NCBI GenBank assembly: GCA_035079385.1
Contig: JAVHKY010000029.1
Span: forward strand, 434,001-498,000
Direction of reading: 5' to 3'
Length of the DNA stretch: 64,000 bases
Origin: Aspidiotus rigidus
Taxonomy: Eukaryota; Arthropoda; Insecta; Hemiptera; Diaspididae
In this document: piece after piece, positions 36,937 through 48,338 of the stretch
Layout: the number at the start of each line of letters is the position of its first letter
How positions within the stretch are numbered: the stretch's first letter is position 1
Made by a program: the position numbers and the translations under genes
Notes under the pieces: generated by a model
Told to the model about the DNA's origin: nothing
The model's database searches: none
The model's input: only the letters and a program-made list of their open reading frames with translations

Positions 36937-39278
36937 ATGAACCGATCTGATGTAAGTTGATAATATGAGCTTTATACCACTTGATGAACATCATCGTTTT
37001 TCATTTTCTCATTTCTCAGTTGGAGAGGAGGCCTAAAACAAAGAAACGATGTTTGTTTCAGATTGCAACGTGCAGAGAAGTGCATTTGAAGCTATGCCAT
37101 TTTCGTTCTACGAATGAATACTGTGACGTGACCATTCGAATTGATGCTGATCAAACTTTTCTTTGTCATGGAATTTTGCTGGCAGCGATATCTCCATTTT
37201 TCGCTAAAATGTTCGACAAAAAAGAAGAAGAAGAGTTGGAGGAAGTAAGTTTGGCTGAGATGGACGTCGCGACATTTATGCGAATATTAAAGATAGCGTA
37301 CCAAAAACCTAAACTCCAAATCGACCCTAATGATCGTTTTTACGATATCTTGTCTATGGGCCAGCGTGCGTTCATACCTTGTTATGAAATGCACTCAGTA
37401 TTATCCGATTTCCATTCGTCCAATAAGTACTCTGACGTAAAAGTCCGTGTGAACGGACAATTGTTTTTCTGTCACCAAGCATTACTCGCTGCCGCATCAC
37501 CTGAAATTGATGCTGCATTTGGTAAAAATTTGAAGAAGAAAGAGAAAAAAGAGCTAATCCTAAATGATATTGACCCTACGGTATTAGACGATGTTTTGAA
37601 ATTCGTGTACGAGTCACGAAAACCAGAGATCAACGAAAGCAACGTCTGCATCTGGCTCCGTACTGTCTGTGATTTAGAAATCGAATTAATGAAAGATACC
37701 TGTGTTCGTGTCATTAGTAACGATTTGAACATCAAGTATGGTTCTTTCAGACGACCTTATGCAGATGAAGACGTAATAAGACTTTTTCTTCTAGTTTGCC
37801 CTAACGACATCACCGACAAGAAAGGTACTTCATTAAAAAAGAGAATTACCGAGTTTATAGTGAAAAATTTTTACGAATTCTGTGGTAAAGATGTGTTTTT
37901 CAAAATTCCGTTCGAACATTTCTATTTCTTGATCCAACAAATTCGATCCCAAAATTCCGCTGTGCACTTCGTACCGTTTAACGATGATGATATGTTATTT
38001 GATATTGTGCTCCGGTGGATGTATCATTCATATGATGAAAGGAAAATACGTTTTGAGGACCTGGCGAAATTAATAAATTTAAGAAACGTTTCCGCCGAAT
38101 ATCTGAGCCATATATCTCAAGAATATGGAATTAGTCTCGATGAGTGGCTTTCCAATTCAACGGCTGAGAAAGGGATACCTGCTGATAAATGCGCAGATTT
38201 TCTTGACCATCTCAAAAGAAGATCAGATCGTCAACTTTCTGAAGCTGAAAATATCCGTCCAACCGCATACCGAGCAAGAAACAAGAAAGCTCTTTTTGTT
38301 TATTTCAATGACGATCAAGATGAACAGCTTAAAGTAATTTCTCTCGACAAATATCGACACAATTGGTTTTTGGCTTACGCTATGGAATACGAGGGTAATA
38401 ATTACACCTACGAAAGTCACTGGCAGTGGTTCGCGCCAGAAAATTCGAAATTCTTGTACTGCATCAAAAATAACAGAGAATTTTGCTCTTATGAATCCAT
38501 TGATGTTTCCTCAACTAGCCGAAAACTTGCTCCTCTTCCGATCAACTTCTCGGAAGTGTTTGCTTGTGTGATTCCAAATACTAGTGATAAAATGTACATG
38601 TACAACCCCAACGTTAGTTTTAAGAATTCTGGTTTACAACGTCCAAAGAATGCAAAGTACGCCAAGAAAGATACTTCTACATTAACCGATGAAGAGAAAA
38701 AACGAGGAGTGTACACCTATAATGGCGATCTCGACCAGTGGTTTTCGGTTCCCCGATTAAAAACGAACATGAACTACGCTTGTCTGACCGCTTTAGATAA
38801 TATGTTGTATCTGATAGGAGGTCAAGAGATCGTCATTCCTTATATCGAGCGAAAAGGATACGTCCAGGGTTACGATCCGCGAAGCCCGTCATGGATTAAT
38901 TTGCCGAGTACTAAAAATTTTTTTACCCTCAGCGGATGCTCTACTCTTGATGGAAAAATTTACGTATCGAATTGTAGGGCGGCCGAGGTATTTGATCCAG
39001 TAGCTGGAAAATGGGAAACTATCATGACGAAGAAGAAGGAAGTAAGTAATGTTGCGAGAGTAATGTCGTGGGAAAATTTAGTATGGGTTATAAATATGGA
39101 GAAGTATGGCGAATTGACTATTATTAATCCTCATGAATACGATACCACTACTCAGAATGAAAAAACTTTCGTATATCCTACTTCAAATTTATTGGTCAAT
39201 GGTTTCATGCATGAAGCTAGTGACCCAGAACACCAGCGCATTCAGGATGTCGTTGTATTCCAAAATTTGGAATCTTGA
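36937..39278 (+). CDS. double-BTB, BACK and kelch-repeat protein
   Basis: Proteins of this architecture usually act as Cullin-3 substrate adaptors. I propose a short first exon, 36937-36951 (MNRSD), then a 68-bp intron with donor GTAAGT and a pyrimidine-rich TTTCTCAG acceptor. A single large exon follows (37020-39278), giving about 757 residues. Reading straight through from an ATG at 36981 is possible but would start inside the probable intron. Two BTB domains follow in tandem: about 25-125 (EYCDVTIRI, FLCHGILLAAISPFF) and 125-230 (KYSDVKVRV, FFCHQALLAAASPEI). A BACK domain follows (about 240-365, with FDIVLRWM), then diverged kelch repeats (about 405-745; YLIGGQE, VQGYDPRSPSW, VFDPVAGKWE). 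The second BTB and the kelch blades are poorly conserved, so substrate and Cul3 binding are uncertain. AATAAA lies at 39682-39687. Confidence 0.85.
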
Positions 39279-40950
39279 AAATAGGGATACAAATATTATG
39301 TGAGTATGTGATTTACCCGTTTCGTGATATGTTTTTCGTTATAGTATTAGGAGGAAGCGAAATTAATTCTTATCGAATAAGTTTAAGTTATGCTTTCTAT
39401 TTGGAAACCGAGTTGGAAGGAAAAAAAAAAAAACCCTGAGTGATATAATTTTACTTTTAATGTTTCTCATAATTAAATCAGTTTTATATCCATTAACTCA
39501 TTTCGTGTGAATTTAATAATATTAGTAATATTTGATCTTTTTTCTGTTGGAGCTTTTCAAGAGGTAACTGTAATAGTGCCATCGACAAACATCTGAACTT
39601 TCCGAAAGTAGAGAGAAAAAAACGCAATTTCTTATTTTTAGCCCTCCTATGAATTGATTTCACGCGAATTCAATAATGAGTAATAAATCTGTTTTTTCTT
39701 TCCAACGTGTTGAGAAGAAAGCGTTTGTATTCAAGAACAGTAATCTTTAGGAGGTAAACGTAAATTATTTAATTTTTAATGTTAACGCTCCTTTGAAAAT
39801 TGGTTTCCTTTTTTTTCGTTTGCTCGAAGAATGTTTTCTTGGAAAATTTATTCCATTATTCTTATTTTGTAGTGATATTATTATAATCATTAAATTTAAG
39901 ACTTTTGTAACATTGGGATCTCTTATATTAATAACAGAACAACACTCTGGCGTTCAGAGAGTGATGAATATTATTTTTGAAAACGAATAATACTTATTAC
40001 GATTAATTTTTCGTCAAAAAAGCTTTGCGAAAGAGGCAAAAATTGAATTTTGTAATATCTGGGACTTCGCATTTAAAAGCAAGATAAATTGAATTACTTG
40101 TATTTTATTTCCAATATTCTTACCAATTGATTGATATATGTTTCTTTTGTGCTTATTTCGTTTTCCTTTTTGTTTTCTTCTTATTCCAAAATTTTGTCCA
40201 TAATCCGTTATTCGAACGGTAATCGTTCCGTTGGTAATTTTTTTCAAGATGTAATACATTTCAAGTATATCATTTTCAATGTTCATGTTTTTACGAATTG
40301 TATTGTTTTTTTTATTATGAACTTTACAAAATATTAAAGTTCGTTTTCTTTTCTTTGAAATGTCCTAATGCGAGATTTTTTTCACTGTTGGTAGTATTTC
40401 TGCATCTTGTATCACCATCGAATTCGAAACGTTTGCAACTTTGTGAACCATTGTTAAAAAAAAAAAAAAAACGTTGCTTTGGTCTCTGGAAGATGATGAA
40501 CATTATTATTAAATTTATGATTTCTAAAAATAGGATTTTTGACGGCGACTGTCGGCACCACCTTCGTCTAAATTTTTTCAACTTTTTAAACTCGGTCACC
40601 TCATCTGGAAGTGGATGTGGACGTTTTTTTAAAAAATGTTTTTCTACATGAGTAATAAAAAAGTACAAAAGTAAGTTATATCCAATTTTATGCATTAAAT
40701 TTCGGCAAAAATAAGGATGATTCCGGGGCTCTCGCAACAATATTGATCTCAGTATCAATGATTTCAATCTAGGTCTGATCTTAATTACAGATAATTCAAA
40801 TTTTAAGTGGGTACTTAGGTCAGTACTGTTGTCTAGCGTCTCAATAGTAAGATTCATATCTTGTAGCGGAAGATGCTGTTGAAATCAGCGCTCCTACAAA
40901 AATAACTCGTGATGTGCCTACGTTGAGTCGATGTTTCAATTTTCAAAAGT
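39279..40950. other. intergenic, 3' UTR and AT-rich DNA
   Basis: Contains the likely 3' UTR of the BTB-kelch gene up to about 39.7 kb, then AT-rich DNA with T and A runs. A 177-codon minus-strand frame (40324-40857) has skewed composition and poly-Phe from an A-run and is not supported as a gene. Confidence 0.5.
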
Positions 40951-42057
40951 ATGGAGTTGACCAAGCCTATTGTAGAGGCAGCACAACAAAATAATCTCAC
41001 AGCAGTGAAGTTATTCTTTGTCACAAACGAGAATATTCAACCAGATTTGTGTAAAGTTTTGGCCCAAATGGCCGTGGAGAAGAATAATCTAAGTATGCTG
41101 AAGTTTGTCTCGCAGAAGAATCTCTATCTTTTCAGGTACGGAGATTTCAAAAATTCAGTTTTACTCAGGTCAGCAATCATCGCTGGCTTCCTGCAAATTG
41201 TTAAGTACCTTGCAAACGAGTGCAAAGCAGAGGCACTTGCATCCTCTTGTCCGACATCTGGCGATACATTTGTTCATCTAACAGCCGAGTTGGGTCGTTT
41301 AAGTATACTGAAGTATTTCATCGAAAAGAAAAAAGTGGATGTAAATTTGAAGAACGATTTAGATCAAACTCTGGTATTCACCGCAGCTCGCGGAGCAAGA
41401 TTGCGCGTCATAAAATACTTAGTTGATGAGCATAATGCTGATGGAACCGTAATTGATAAGTTAGGACGTAATATTTTCAGTTATTCTGCTCAGAAAGGAG
41501 ACCTCAAAGTACCGAAGTATTTATTGGATGAGAAGGAATTGAAAATTACACTCAACAACTCTCTCATAATTCACGATGCTATAGCTCAATCGCATAAAGC
41601 CACAGCAAGTAGACGTATTGATTTCATGAAATATTTTGTAGAAGAAAAGAAGATGAGTGTAAATATCCGAGATAAGGGAGGTAGAACTCCGTTACACATT
41701 GCAGCTCGGGAGAGTAGGCTCAGTACTGTCGAGTTTCTCGTTCATCATGGAGGTGATATCAATCTAACCACTTTGAAAGGGCAAACGCCTCTACACATGG
41801 CAGCCAGTGAAGGCAAACTAAGTATTGTTCATTACTTTGTCCAGCTCAAGGCTGATATACACGTCGCAGACTCTGAAGGGAAAACACCGTTACATCTCGC
41901 AGCTAGAGAGGGTAAACTTAAGATGGTCGATTATTTGGTTCGTAGAGGAGCAGACATTAATTCGCGGGATTCTAAAGGAATGATACCTCTGCAATTAGCG
42001 TCCAGTAAAAACGTAATGAAATATTTAGAAAGGAGGAGAAAATTACGTTCTAATTGA
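40951..42057 (+). CDS. ankyrin-repeat protein
   Basis: An intronless frame of 368 residues begins MELTKPIVEAAQQNNLTAVK and consists almost wholly of ankyrin repeats, roughly ten units of about 33 residues. The last four are canonical: GGRTPLHIAARESRLSTVEF, GQTPLHMAASEGKLSIVHYF, GKTPLHLAAREGKLKMVDYL and a capping repeat. N-terminal repeats are strongly diverged. No signal peptide, membrane segment or catalytic domain is present, so a cytosolic or nuclear binding protein is likely. The nearly identical helix segments in the final repeats suggest recent internal unit duplication. Nothing in the codon use or surroundings demands transfer from a symbiont, but ankyrin-only proteins are common there too. 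Specific function unknown. Confidence 0.85.
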   Translation: MELTKPIVEAAQQNNLTAVKLFFVTNENIQPDLCKVLAQMAVEKNNLSMLKFVSQKNLYLFRYGDFKNSVLLRSAIIAGFLQIVKYLANECKAEALASSCPTSGDTFVHLTAELGRLSILKYFIEKKKVDVNLKNDLDQTLVFTAARGARLRVIKYLVDEHNADGTVIDKLGRNIFSYSAQKGDLKVPKYLLDEKELKITLNNSLIIHDAIAQSHKATASRRIDFMKYFVEEKKMSVNIRDKGGRTPLHIAARESRLSTVEFLVHHGGDINLTTLKGQTPLHMAASEGKLSIVHYFVQLKADIHVADSEGKTPLHLAAREGKLKMVDYLVRRGADINSRDSKGMIPLQLASSKNVMKYLERRRKLRSN

Positions 42058-42769
42058 TAATAGGTAATAGGTACCACTATTTACAACTTTCAACACCCCT
42101 ATCTCAGTGACGGACTGACTGTGAAGATTTGAAGAAAAATCAAAGACTCAAAGAGTACCTATAGGATCTTGGGGACAAATTGACAATTCGGAATAACGCA
42201 ATAACGGAATACTGTCTCTTCAACCCAACGAGAACGAAAAATACTTCTTCCTAGAATTTTACCAAAACAAAACAAAATGACTGTGTTACGCGGTGTTACG
42301 TATTACGCGGTGTCTCACTCGATTGTCACGTTGGTCGTTGCTGGTTGCTGTGAGCTGGCGACTTTTGCTACCATTATTTTGCTACTCTTTACGCTTATCC
42401 CAACTTACCAATGATTAATATTCTTCACTACCACCAACAACAGTCGTTATTCCGAAAACCTTCCCAAGTCAAAGAAAGATTGATGAGTGATAACCAATTT
42501 TTATACAAAAAAAAGATGATTAATCAATTTCCATGTACTTCATCTTAAAATTGTACAATCGAAATTCTGATATTCAGTTTTCTTCCAAGATTTGATAATT
42601 TTCGACGTTTCTTTTACCCAAAGCAGTGTTTAGTTCGTTATTACCTTTTTTTCATCTGTTCGTTGGAGGATCGCAAGCATGTACGCAGCGACGAATCAAC
42701 AACTATCGACACCTCAGTCTGCGAAGAATGAATGAAATGATGAAGTATCAAGGTACGTGAACTACGACA
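42058..42769. other. intergenic and 5' UTR of the katanin gene
   Basis: No gene seen. The last 100-150 bases before the katanin start are probably 5' UTR. A GGTACGTGAAC sequence at about 42752 resembles a donor, but no spliced alternative is needed. Confidence 0.5.
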
Positions 42770-45118
42770 ATGGCCGCGAACACTAAACGTTCATGGCAAC
42801 TTCAGGAGCTGATGGCTCACGAAGCCAACGTAAACTGTCTGGCCCTGGGGCACAAATCTGGTCGCGTTCTGGTAACTGGAGGAGACGACAAAAAAGTCAA
42901 TCTCTGGGCAATCGGAAAGGAAAAATGTATTATGAGTCTAATGGGACACCTTACACCCGTCGAGTGTGTCAAATTCGCTCACACGGAGGATATGGTCTGC
43001 GCGGGAAGTCAAGCAGGCGTATTGAAACAGTGGGATCTCGAAGCTGCCAAACTATTTCAAACGTTAATCGGACATAAGGCCGGCATAAAATGCATCGATT
43101 TTCATCCTTACGGAAATTTTTTAGCGTCCGGATCGTTAGACACCACTATTCGATTATGGGATTATCGTAAGAAAGCTTGCGTATCGTCCTACAAAGGTCA
43201 CGAAGAAACCGTCAACAGCATCAAATTTAGTCCGGATGGCCAGTGGATTGCATCAGGTGGCGAAGAGGGTAAAGTAAAAATATGGGATTTACGTCTCGGT
43301 CGAGTTTTGAAGGAATTTGACGAGCATTCGGGCGCTGTGACAGACGTTGAATTCCATCCAGAAGATTTTCTGCTTGCGTCTAGCAGTGCTGATCGGTCTG
43401 TTAGCTTCTGGGACCTGGAAAAATTCAAACTAGTTTCGAAAACAGACAAAGAGACCGCTCTCATTCGATGTCTGCATTTCAGCGCGGACGGGCAGTGTTT
43501 GTTCGGAGGATGCGCCGAACAGTTGAAAGTATATGGTTGGGAACCAGCTTGCATATTTGACACTGTTACCACTGGTTGGGGTAAGGTACAAGACATGGCT
43601 ATGGCTTGTGACCAGCTGATCGGTGCGTCCTTCAATTTAACGAGAGTACTAGTCTGCGTCGTGGATATCGGTAAGGTGTCACGTACCGCTCCGGCTGCTT
43701 CGAAAACTAGTCAGGCGTCATCGCCCTTCTCACACGGACAGACGACGAGGAAAAGTTTCAATAAACAAAAACCTCGACCTACGAAGGCGACCGTGAAGGT
43801 AAAACCTATCGATGAAGAATACGATACTGATGAAGATCTATCAAGTAATTTTCATTTGCCCATTACTGGTGATTACGAAACGGTTTTCAAGCCGCATCGT
43901 ACGTTGAATCGGAGTCCACCTCCGCCGTTTGAAGAGCTTGCAAGATCTCCCACATCCAGTAGAAGTCCTTTCTTGAATCCATTCTCTGAGCCAACTAGTG
44001 AGGACGAAATATCCACACCTTCGATAGCACTCACCGTATCCACGAAGTACTCTACAGTGTCGTACCAAGAAGAAGCGGAACCCTCTCACATACCAGTACC
44101 TGTCAAGTTACCAGAACGTCGTATGCCATCGCCTCTGATGCAGAAACACATCGCAACATCACCGCCACCATCAACGCTGAGCTCGCCTATCACATCACAA
44201 CCAAGCAGGTCAATCGCTAACGGCCACTCGAGCTCATCCGCCTTGAAAACAAACAGTCGAGAACCTTTACGACGATTGAACTCTAGTAAAACTGACGCCG
44301 GTACTCAGTCGGATAGTATTCATGATGGTCAAACCTCGTTGCCAGACGTGGTATCTCGTCCCCCGCGAAAAACGTACGAGAATGTTAGTCATAAGAAGAA
44401 TGCCTCCTCCGAAATACGTCATAACAATAGTAATAAGATATCGTCGGTGCCATGTGTCGACAGTGACACTCAAGACAACGAACTTGTTCCTTCAATGAGT
44501 AACGCGCCGGTCGAACTTCGACTCGAGGAATTCTTGCCAGCCTCCTACCGCAACGGAGGATTGAAATCGAATAATTCGCGCCTGAATCTATCCGAAGACG
44601 AGATTGTTACCTCTCTCAGTCGGGACCACGAAATGGTCTTGACAATATTGAAAATCAGACAACGAAACTTGGAAATTATTTATTCGCTGTGGCATAATCA
44701 GGATTTGAAGTGTGCACTTGAGAGCGCAGTTTCCATGAACGACCAGGCTGTGTTAATCGATGTGTTGACGGCCATCAATAAACGGGCGAATTTGTGGAAT
44801 TTGGATGTGTGCGTTGTATTGTTACCAGCCCTGTATGATTTATTGCATTCGAAGTACGAAATGTACATGACTGTTTGTTGCGAGTCGTTACAACTGATTT
44901 TGAAGAACTTCTCGTCAGTGATTAAAACGAATGTTCAGTGGGCTTCACCGACCATTGGAGTGGATATATCTAAGGAAGAACGCTACGCGAAATGTGTGAA
45001 ATGTTACGACAATCTAATATCCATTCGTGCCTTTCTCCTGAAACGTCAAACGATGCAGGGCAAACTGGGACAGTCGTTCAGAGAATTGCAGTCGCTTTTG
45101 TACGCGATCGAGAAGTAG
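42770..45118 (+). CDS. KATNB1: katanin p80 WD40 subunit B1
   Basis: The p80 subunit targets the katanin p60 AAA ATPase to microtubules and centrosomes for severing. One uninterrupted frame encodes 782 residues, longer than the usual 650 or so. Residues 8-300 form a WD40 propeller very close to animal p80: NCLALGHKSGRVLVTGGDDK, CIMSLMGH, VKFAHTED then VCAGSQAGVLKQWDLEAAK, GHKAGIKCIDFHPYGNFLAS, and FWDLEKFKLVSK then VYGWEP. A Ser/Pro-rich linker (300-610) is expanded. The C-terminal con80 domain (about 625-782) has ILKIRQRNLEIIYSLW and YDLLHSKYEMY and binds p60. The absence of introns contrasts with the multi-exon genes around it; the intact frame argues against a dead retrocopy. AATAAA at 45121-45126 is almost at the stop codon. 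Confidence 0.95.
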   Translation: MAANTKRSWQLQELMAHEANVNCLALGHKSGRVLVTGGDDKKVNLWAIGKEKCIMSLMGHLTPVECVKFAHTEDMVCAGSQAGVLKQWDLEAAKLFQTLIGHKAGIKCIDFHPYGNFLASGSLDTTIRLWDYRKKACVSSYKGHEETVNSIKFSPDGQWIASGGEEGKVKIWDLRLGRVLKEFDEHSGAVTDVEFHPEDFLLASSSADRSVSFWDLEKFKLVSKTDKETALIRCLHFSADGQCLFGGCAEQLKVYGWEPACIFDTVTTGWGKVQDMAMACDQLIGASFNLTRVLVCVVDIGKVSRTAPAASKTSQASSPFSHGQTTRKSFNKQKPRPTKATVKVKPIDEEYDTDEDLSSNFHLPITGDYETVFKPHRTLNRSPPPPFEELARSPTSSRSPFLNPFSEPTSEDEISTPSIALTVSTKYSTVSYQEEAEPSHIPVPVKLPERRMPSPLMQKHIATSPPPSTLSSPITSQPSRSIANGHSSSSALKTNSREPLRRLNSSKTDAGTQSDSIHDGQTSLPDVVSRPPRKTYENVSHKKNASSEIRHNNSNKISSVPCVDSDTQDNELVPSMSNAPVELRLEEFLPASYRNGGLKSNNSRLNLSEDEIVTSLSRDHEMVLTILKIRQRNLEIIYSLWHNQDLKCALESAVSMNDQAVLIDVLTAINKRANLWNLDVCVVLLPALYDLLHSKYEMYMTVCCESLQLILKNFSSVIKTNVQWASPTIGVDISKEERYAKCVKCYDNLISIRAFLLKRQTMQGKLGQSFRELQSLLYAIEK

Positions 45119-48083
45119 AGAATAAAATACCGTGACTCAGGGTCATGATATCATTGTATAATGTATCGGTGCTTTGTAATTCTTTTCATCTTACTCGTAT
45201 GCTTCATATTCACAGTACGTGATTTGTAGCAATTATGAACGTGATAATTCCTTCTCTGATTTAGTTTTAATACATTTTCCCTTTCCTTTCTCTTTCTTTC
45301 TAACTAAACAATACTATTCTAACAAATGCTCATTAATACGGAAGAGAAAGAAACCGTAATCTACGTAGTTCTATTTGGAAAAAAAAATACTTTGAATTGT
45401 GATGGCCTGAATTGCCATATGTTCGTTTGAGGTAGCATTTGAAATTTGTGATATATTTTTGTACGAATAGTAAGTGAGACGGTAGATGTATTAATTTATA
45501 ATATGTGGTCGTTTTCCCGTGTGAATTCCATTCATTTAAGTTTTTTTTTTTTTCTACAATTTCGTATCAGTATTTGTACATAGATTTTGTAATGCCAGCG
45601 AATGTTATCGTTTGTGATGTCGAATTGTATTTTTTGTGTTTGTAAAAACAAACTGATTTTTTTTTCCTAACGTTACCTTGCATTTTGTAGAATTAATTAC
45701 TACGTTCAAATGATTCCTTTTCTCTCCTTTGAAAATCTCATTCCTTTGATTTTTTAGAATTCCATATCGTTATTTATTTATAACTTACTTTACCTTCTTA
45801 CTTCAGACTATTGCTATGTGCGTCAACAATATTATTCATTGTAAGATTTTTTTAATAATATTTCGAATTGCGCAACTGGAAAAGGAAAAGCATTATTTAA
45901 TTTGACTAGGAAATTTTAAGTAGGTATTACGATTGTCGAGCGCCGCGACGACAATGATTACGAATAATTCTCCTCACTGGTGTTTTTTTTAATGCATTTT
46001 TAAAATTTTACTATTAACCGAATATGTTCCAAACAAAAAAAAAAAGATTGTTAATCTTCTCTTTTACCCTCTTTGTTTCTTATGTAGGTTTTGTACATGC
46101 CAAAGTGTAACCTACTTGTACTAATAGAATTTACATCAAAGTTTTTGTGTTCTGATTTTTTTCCAAATGATGGACGTCTTTACTGAGCAATATGAGGATT
46201 TATTTCAGGGTGAATATTGGGAAATTTATCCATACTAAAATTAGAGCTACGAATAAATTCTTGAAAAATGACTTTTATAAGACTCGATTCGCGGAGTTTG
46301 AAAGAAGAAAATTAGTCAAAAAACGAGGGAATGATCAATTAATATACTCGATAATCATTTTTTTTATGAGTACGTATTATGTAGAATTAACCAAGTGGTC
46401 TAGCTCCACCTCAACTATTCTGCTCTAAAAATTATTTCATTTTATTTTATTTTTTACGCTTTAAGATTATAGCACATCAACTTTACTTTTCCTTCAATAA
46501 TTTAAGTGCGGTATTCTCCTCATCCGTTTTCTGCATCGGAACAATTTTTTCTATTTCGCTACTGAGATAAGATGTATTAGGTATCAATTAGATACTTACT
46601 TGCAACTTGATAGAATGATCATGAATGAAACGATAATTATCAGTAAAGAGCATTGAGAAATTAATCATAACTAGGTACAGATACGTTACTCAAGGGAAAA
46701 ATTCATTGATAGAGACAAAACATGGCTTTTTAGCATTCGCAAGGATCGTAAGACGGATTATGTTGTTAATTCAGAACCGAGGCTTCTTAAGATACTTATG
46801 TTTGTCTTCATGATAGATTCTGATTAAATTTGAAGCCTCTCAAACTACGATACAAATTATTTATTTTTCTGTTTACTATGTTTTCAAGATGTTCTCTCTT
46901 GTCTATATTATGATTTCCTTCACGCTTAGAACTTCATTCAATTTTTTCAACTCTTAATTTTGAATAATCTTATCTAAAGAATCTAGCCTTCCTCATGATA
47001 ACTGATACAAAGTTCAGAAAGTGATACGTCGACTGGATATTACTGTCGGGTGACTTCAATGAAGTCTCAAATTACGTGTATATTTTTTTTATGGCTTCTT
47101 GTCTATCTGAGAGCGTAAGATATTTGCTCAGTCAAATCTTCTAGGAATTTCTTTTACGGCAATTTATTTTCTCGTAAGTGAAACTTATTTCCTCGTTCTG
47201 AAACTATTACGCTCATCACGCTCAAAACTTTGATAATTTTGACAAACCAAAACAGAAGATCTACTTCGCTCTCGAAAAAAATCGAACTAATCCACAAAAT
47301 CTCTTGTTCTAATTGCCCCTTTTATATGTTGGTAAGACCCTCCAATATTTTACTTGTAGATATGACTCAACATAAGAAAGATGAACAAGGTATCATAACC
47401 GGTAACAATGCTTTGTCTTACTTCGCACTCGATAATAATCATGAATTTGATTTTGAAAAAGATTGTATTTTGGTTGACAAAAGTAACATCTTCCGAAGAG
47501 AAAAATCCATATCCCATATGTATAGAAATAATTAAAAAATAAGACTCAATTTTAAAAATACCACTCAAATCTGAGATCCATTCACGTTACCATTATTCGT
47601 AGTGCTCCGAATCAGGCGTACCTTTAATTTTTTTCTTAATTCGATGATGAGCGTGTCTTTTTTTCTTTTTCCACGATATTTTCGTTCGATTCTGATAAAG
47701 ACGTCCAAATACATAAAAACATCGATTATTTTGCTACTCTACTTTATTAATTGATCTCATATTTATTTTTTCATCATCTCTTATAATAGAATGCAAACAG
47801 AGCCGCTTATTTCAAATTTTTTTAGGTACAAATTAGCGCTGTTATTCCCTCGGATATTTTTTATCATAATCCTTATTACAGACCATTTTACCGTTCATAA
47901 GAAGTCAATTTTGATTCCTCGTCCCCCAATTTGAATCGGATCAGTCTTTAGATTCTACTTGAACGAATCTTTTTTTTTCACAAGGTTTGAAAATTGCGCC
48001 GTATTCTCGTTTTGCTTTATACAGAACTTCGTAATTTTCAAAATTAAAAACCAATAATATTTTACGCACATGAAATAGTATCA
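45119..48083. other. katanin 3' UTR and intergenic DNA
   Basis: The first several hundred bases are probably 3' UTR. The rest is AT-rich with homopolymer runs and short frames (for example 46192-46428 and 47230-47535) that have no domain or splice support. Confidence 0.5.
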
Positions 48084-48089
48084 TTTATT
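48084..48089 (-). promoter_or_regulatory. poly(A) signal of the C2H2-MULE gene
   Basis: AATAAA on the minus strand about 250 nt after the stop codon of the zinc-finger gene. Confidence 0.45.
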
Positions 48090-48338
48090 AGAAGTACGAT
48101 CTCTTCCAAGTTGGGGTACTTATTACATAACGGGTATTTCTTTCTTAGCAAGAATCTGTCATCGTTTAGCCGGAAACAATACCTTTATTTCTGATACTAT
48201 CACAAAAAATCATAAAATACACGTAGTACGCAACAGCTACTACAAAAAAATACTAGTAAATCACAGCTCACAGACGACTGCAAAGTATGTTCTAGTCAGA
48301 CATGAACATTATTTGGACTCGATATACTCGGAAATTAT

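Noticed and set aside
40324..40857. 177-codon minus-strand frame
   Set aside because: Long but low-complexity, with poly-Phe from an A-run and no domain; it lies in AT-rich intergenic DNA.
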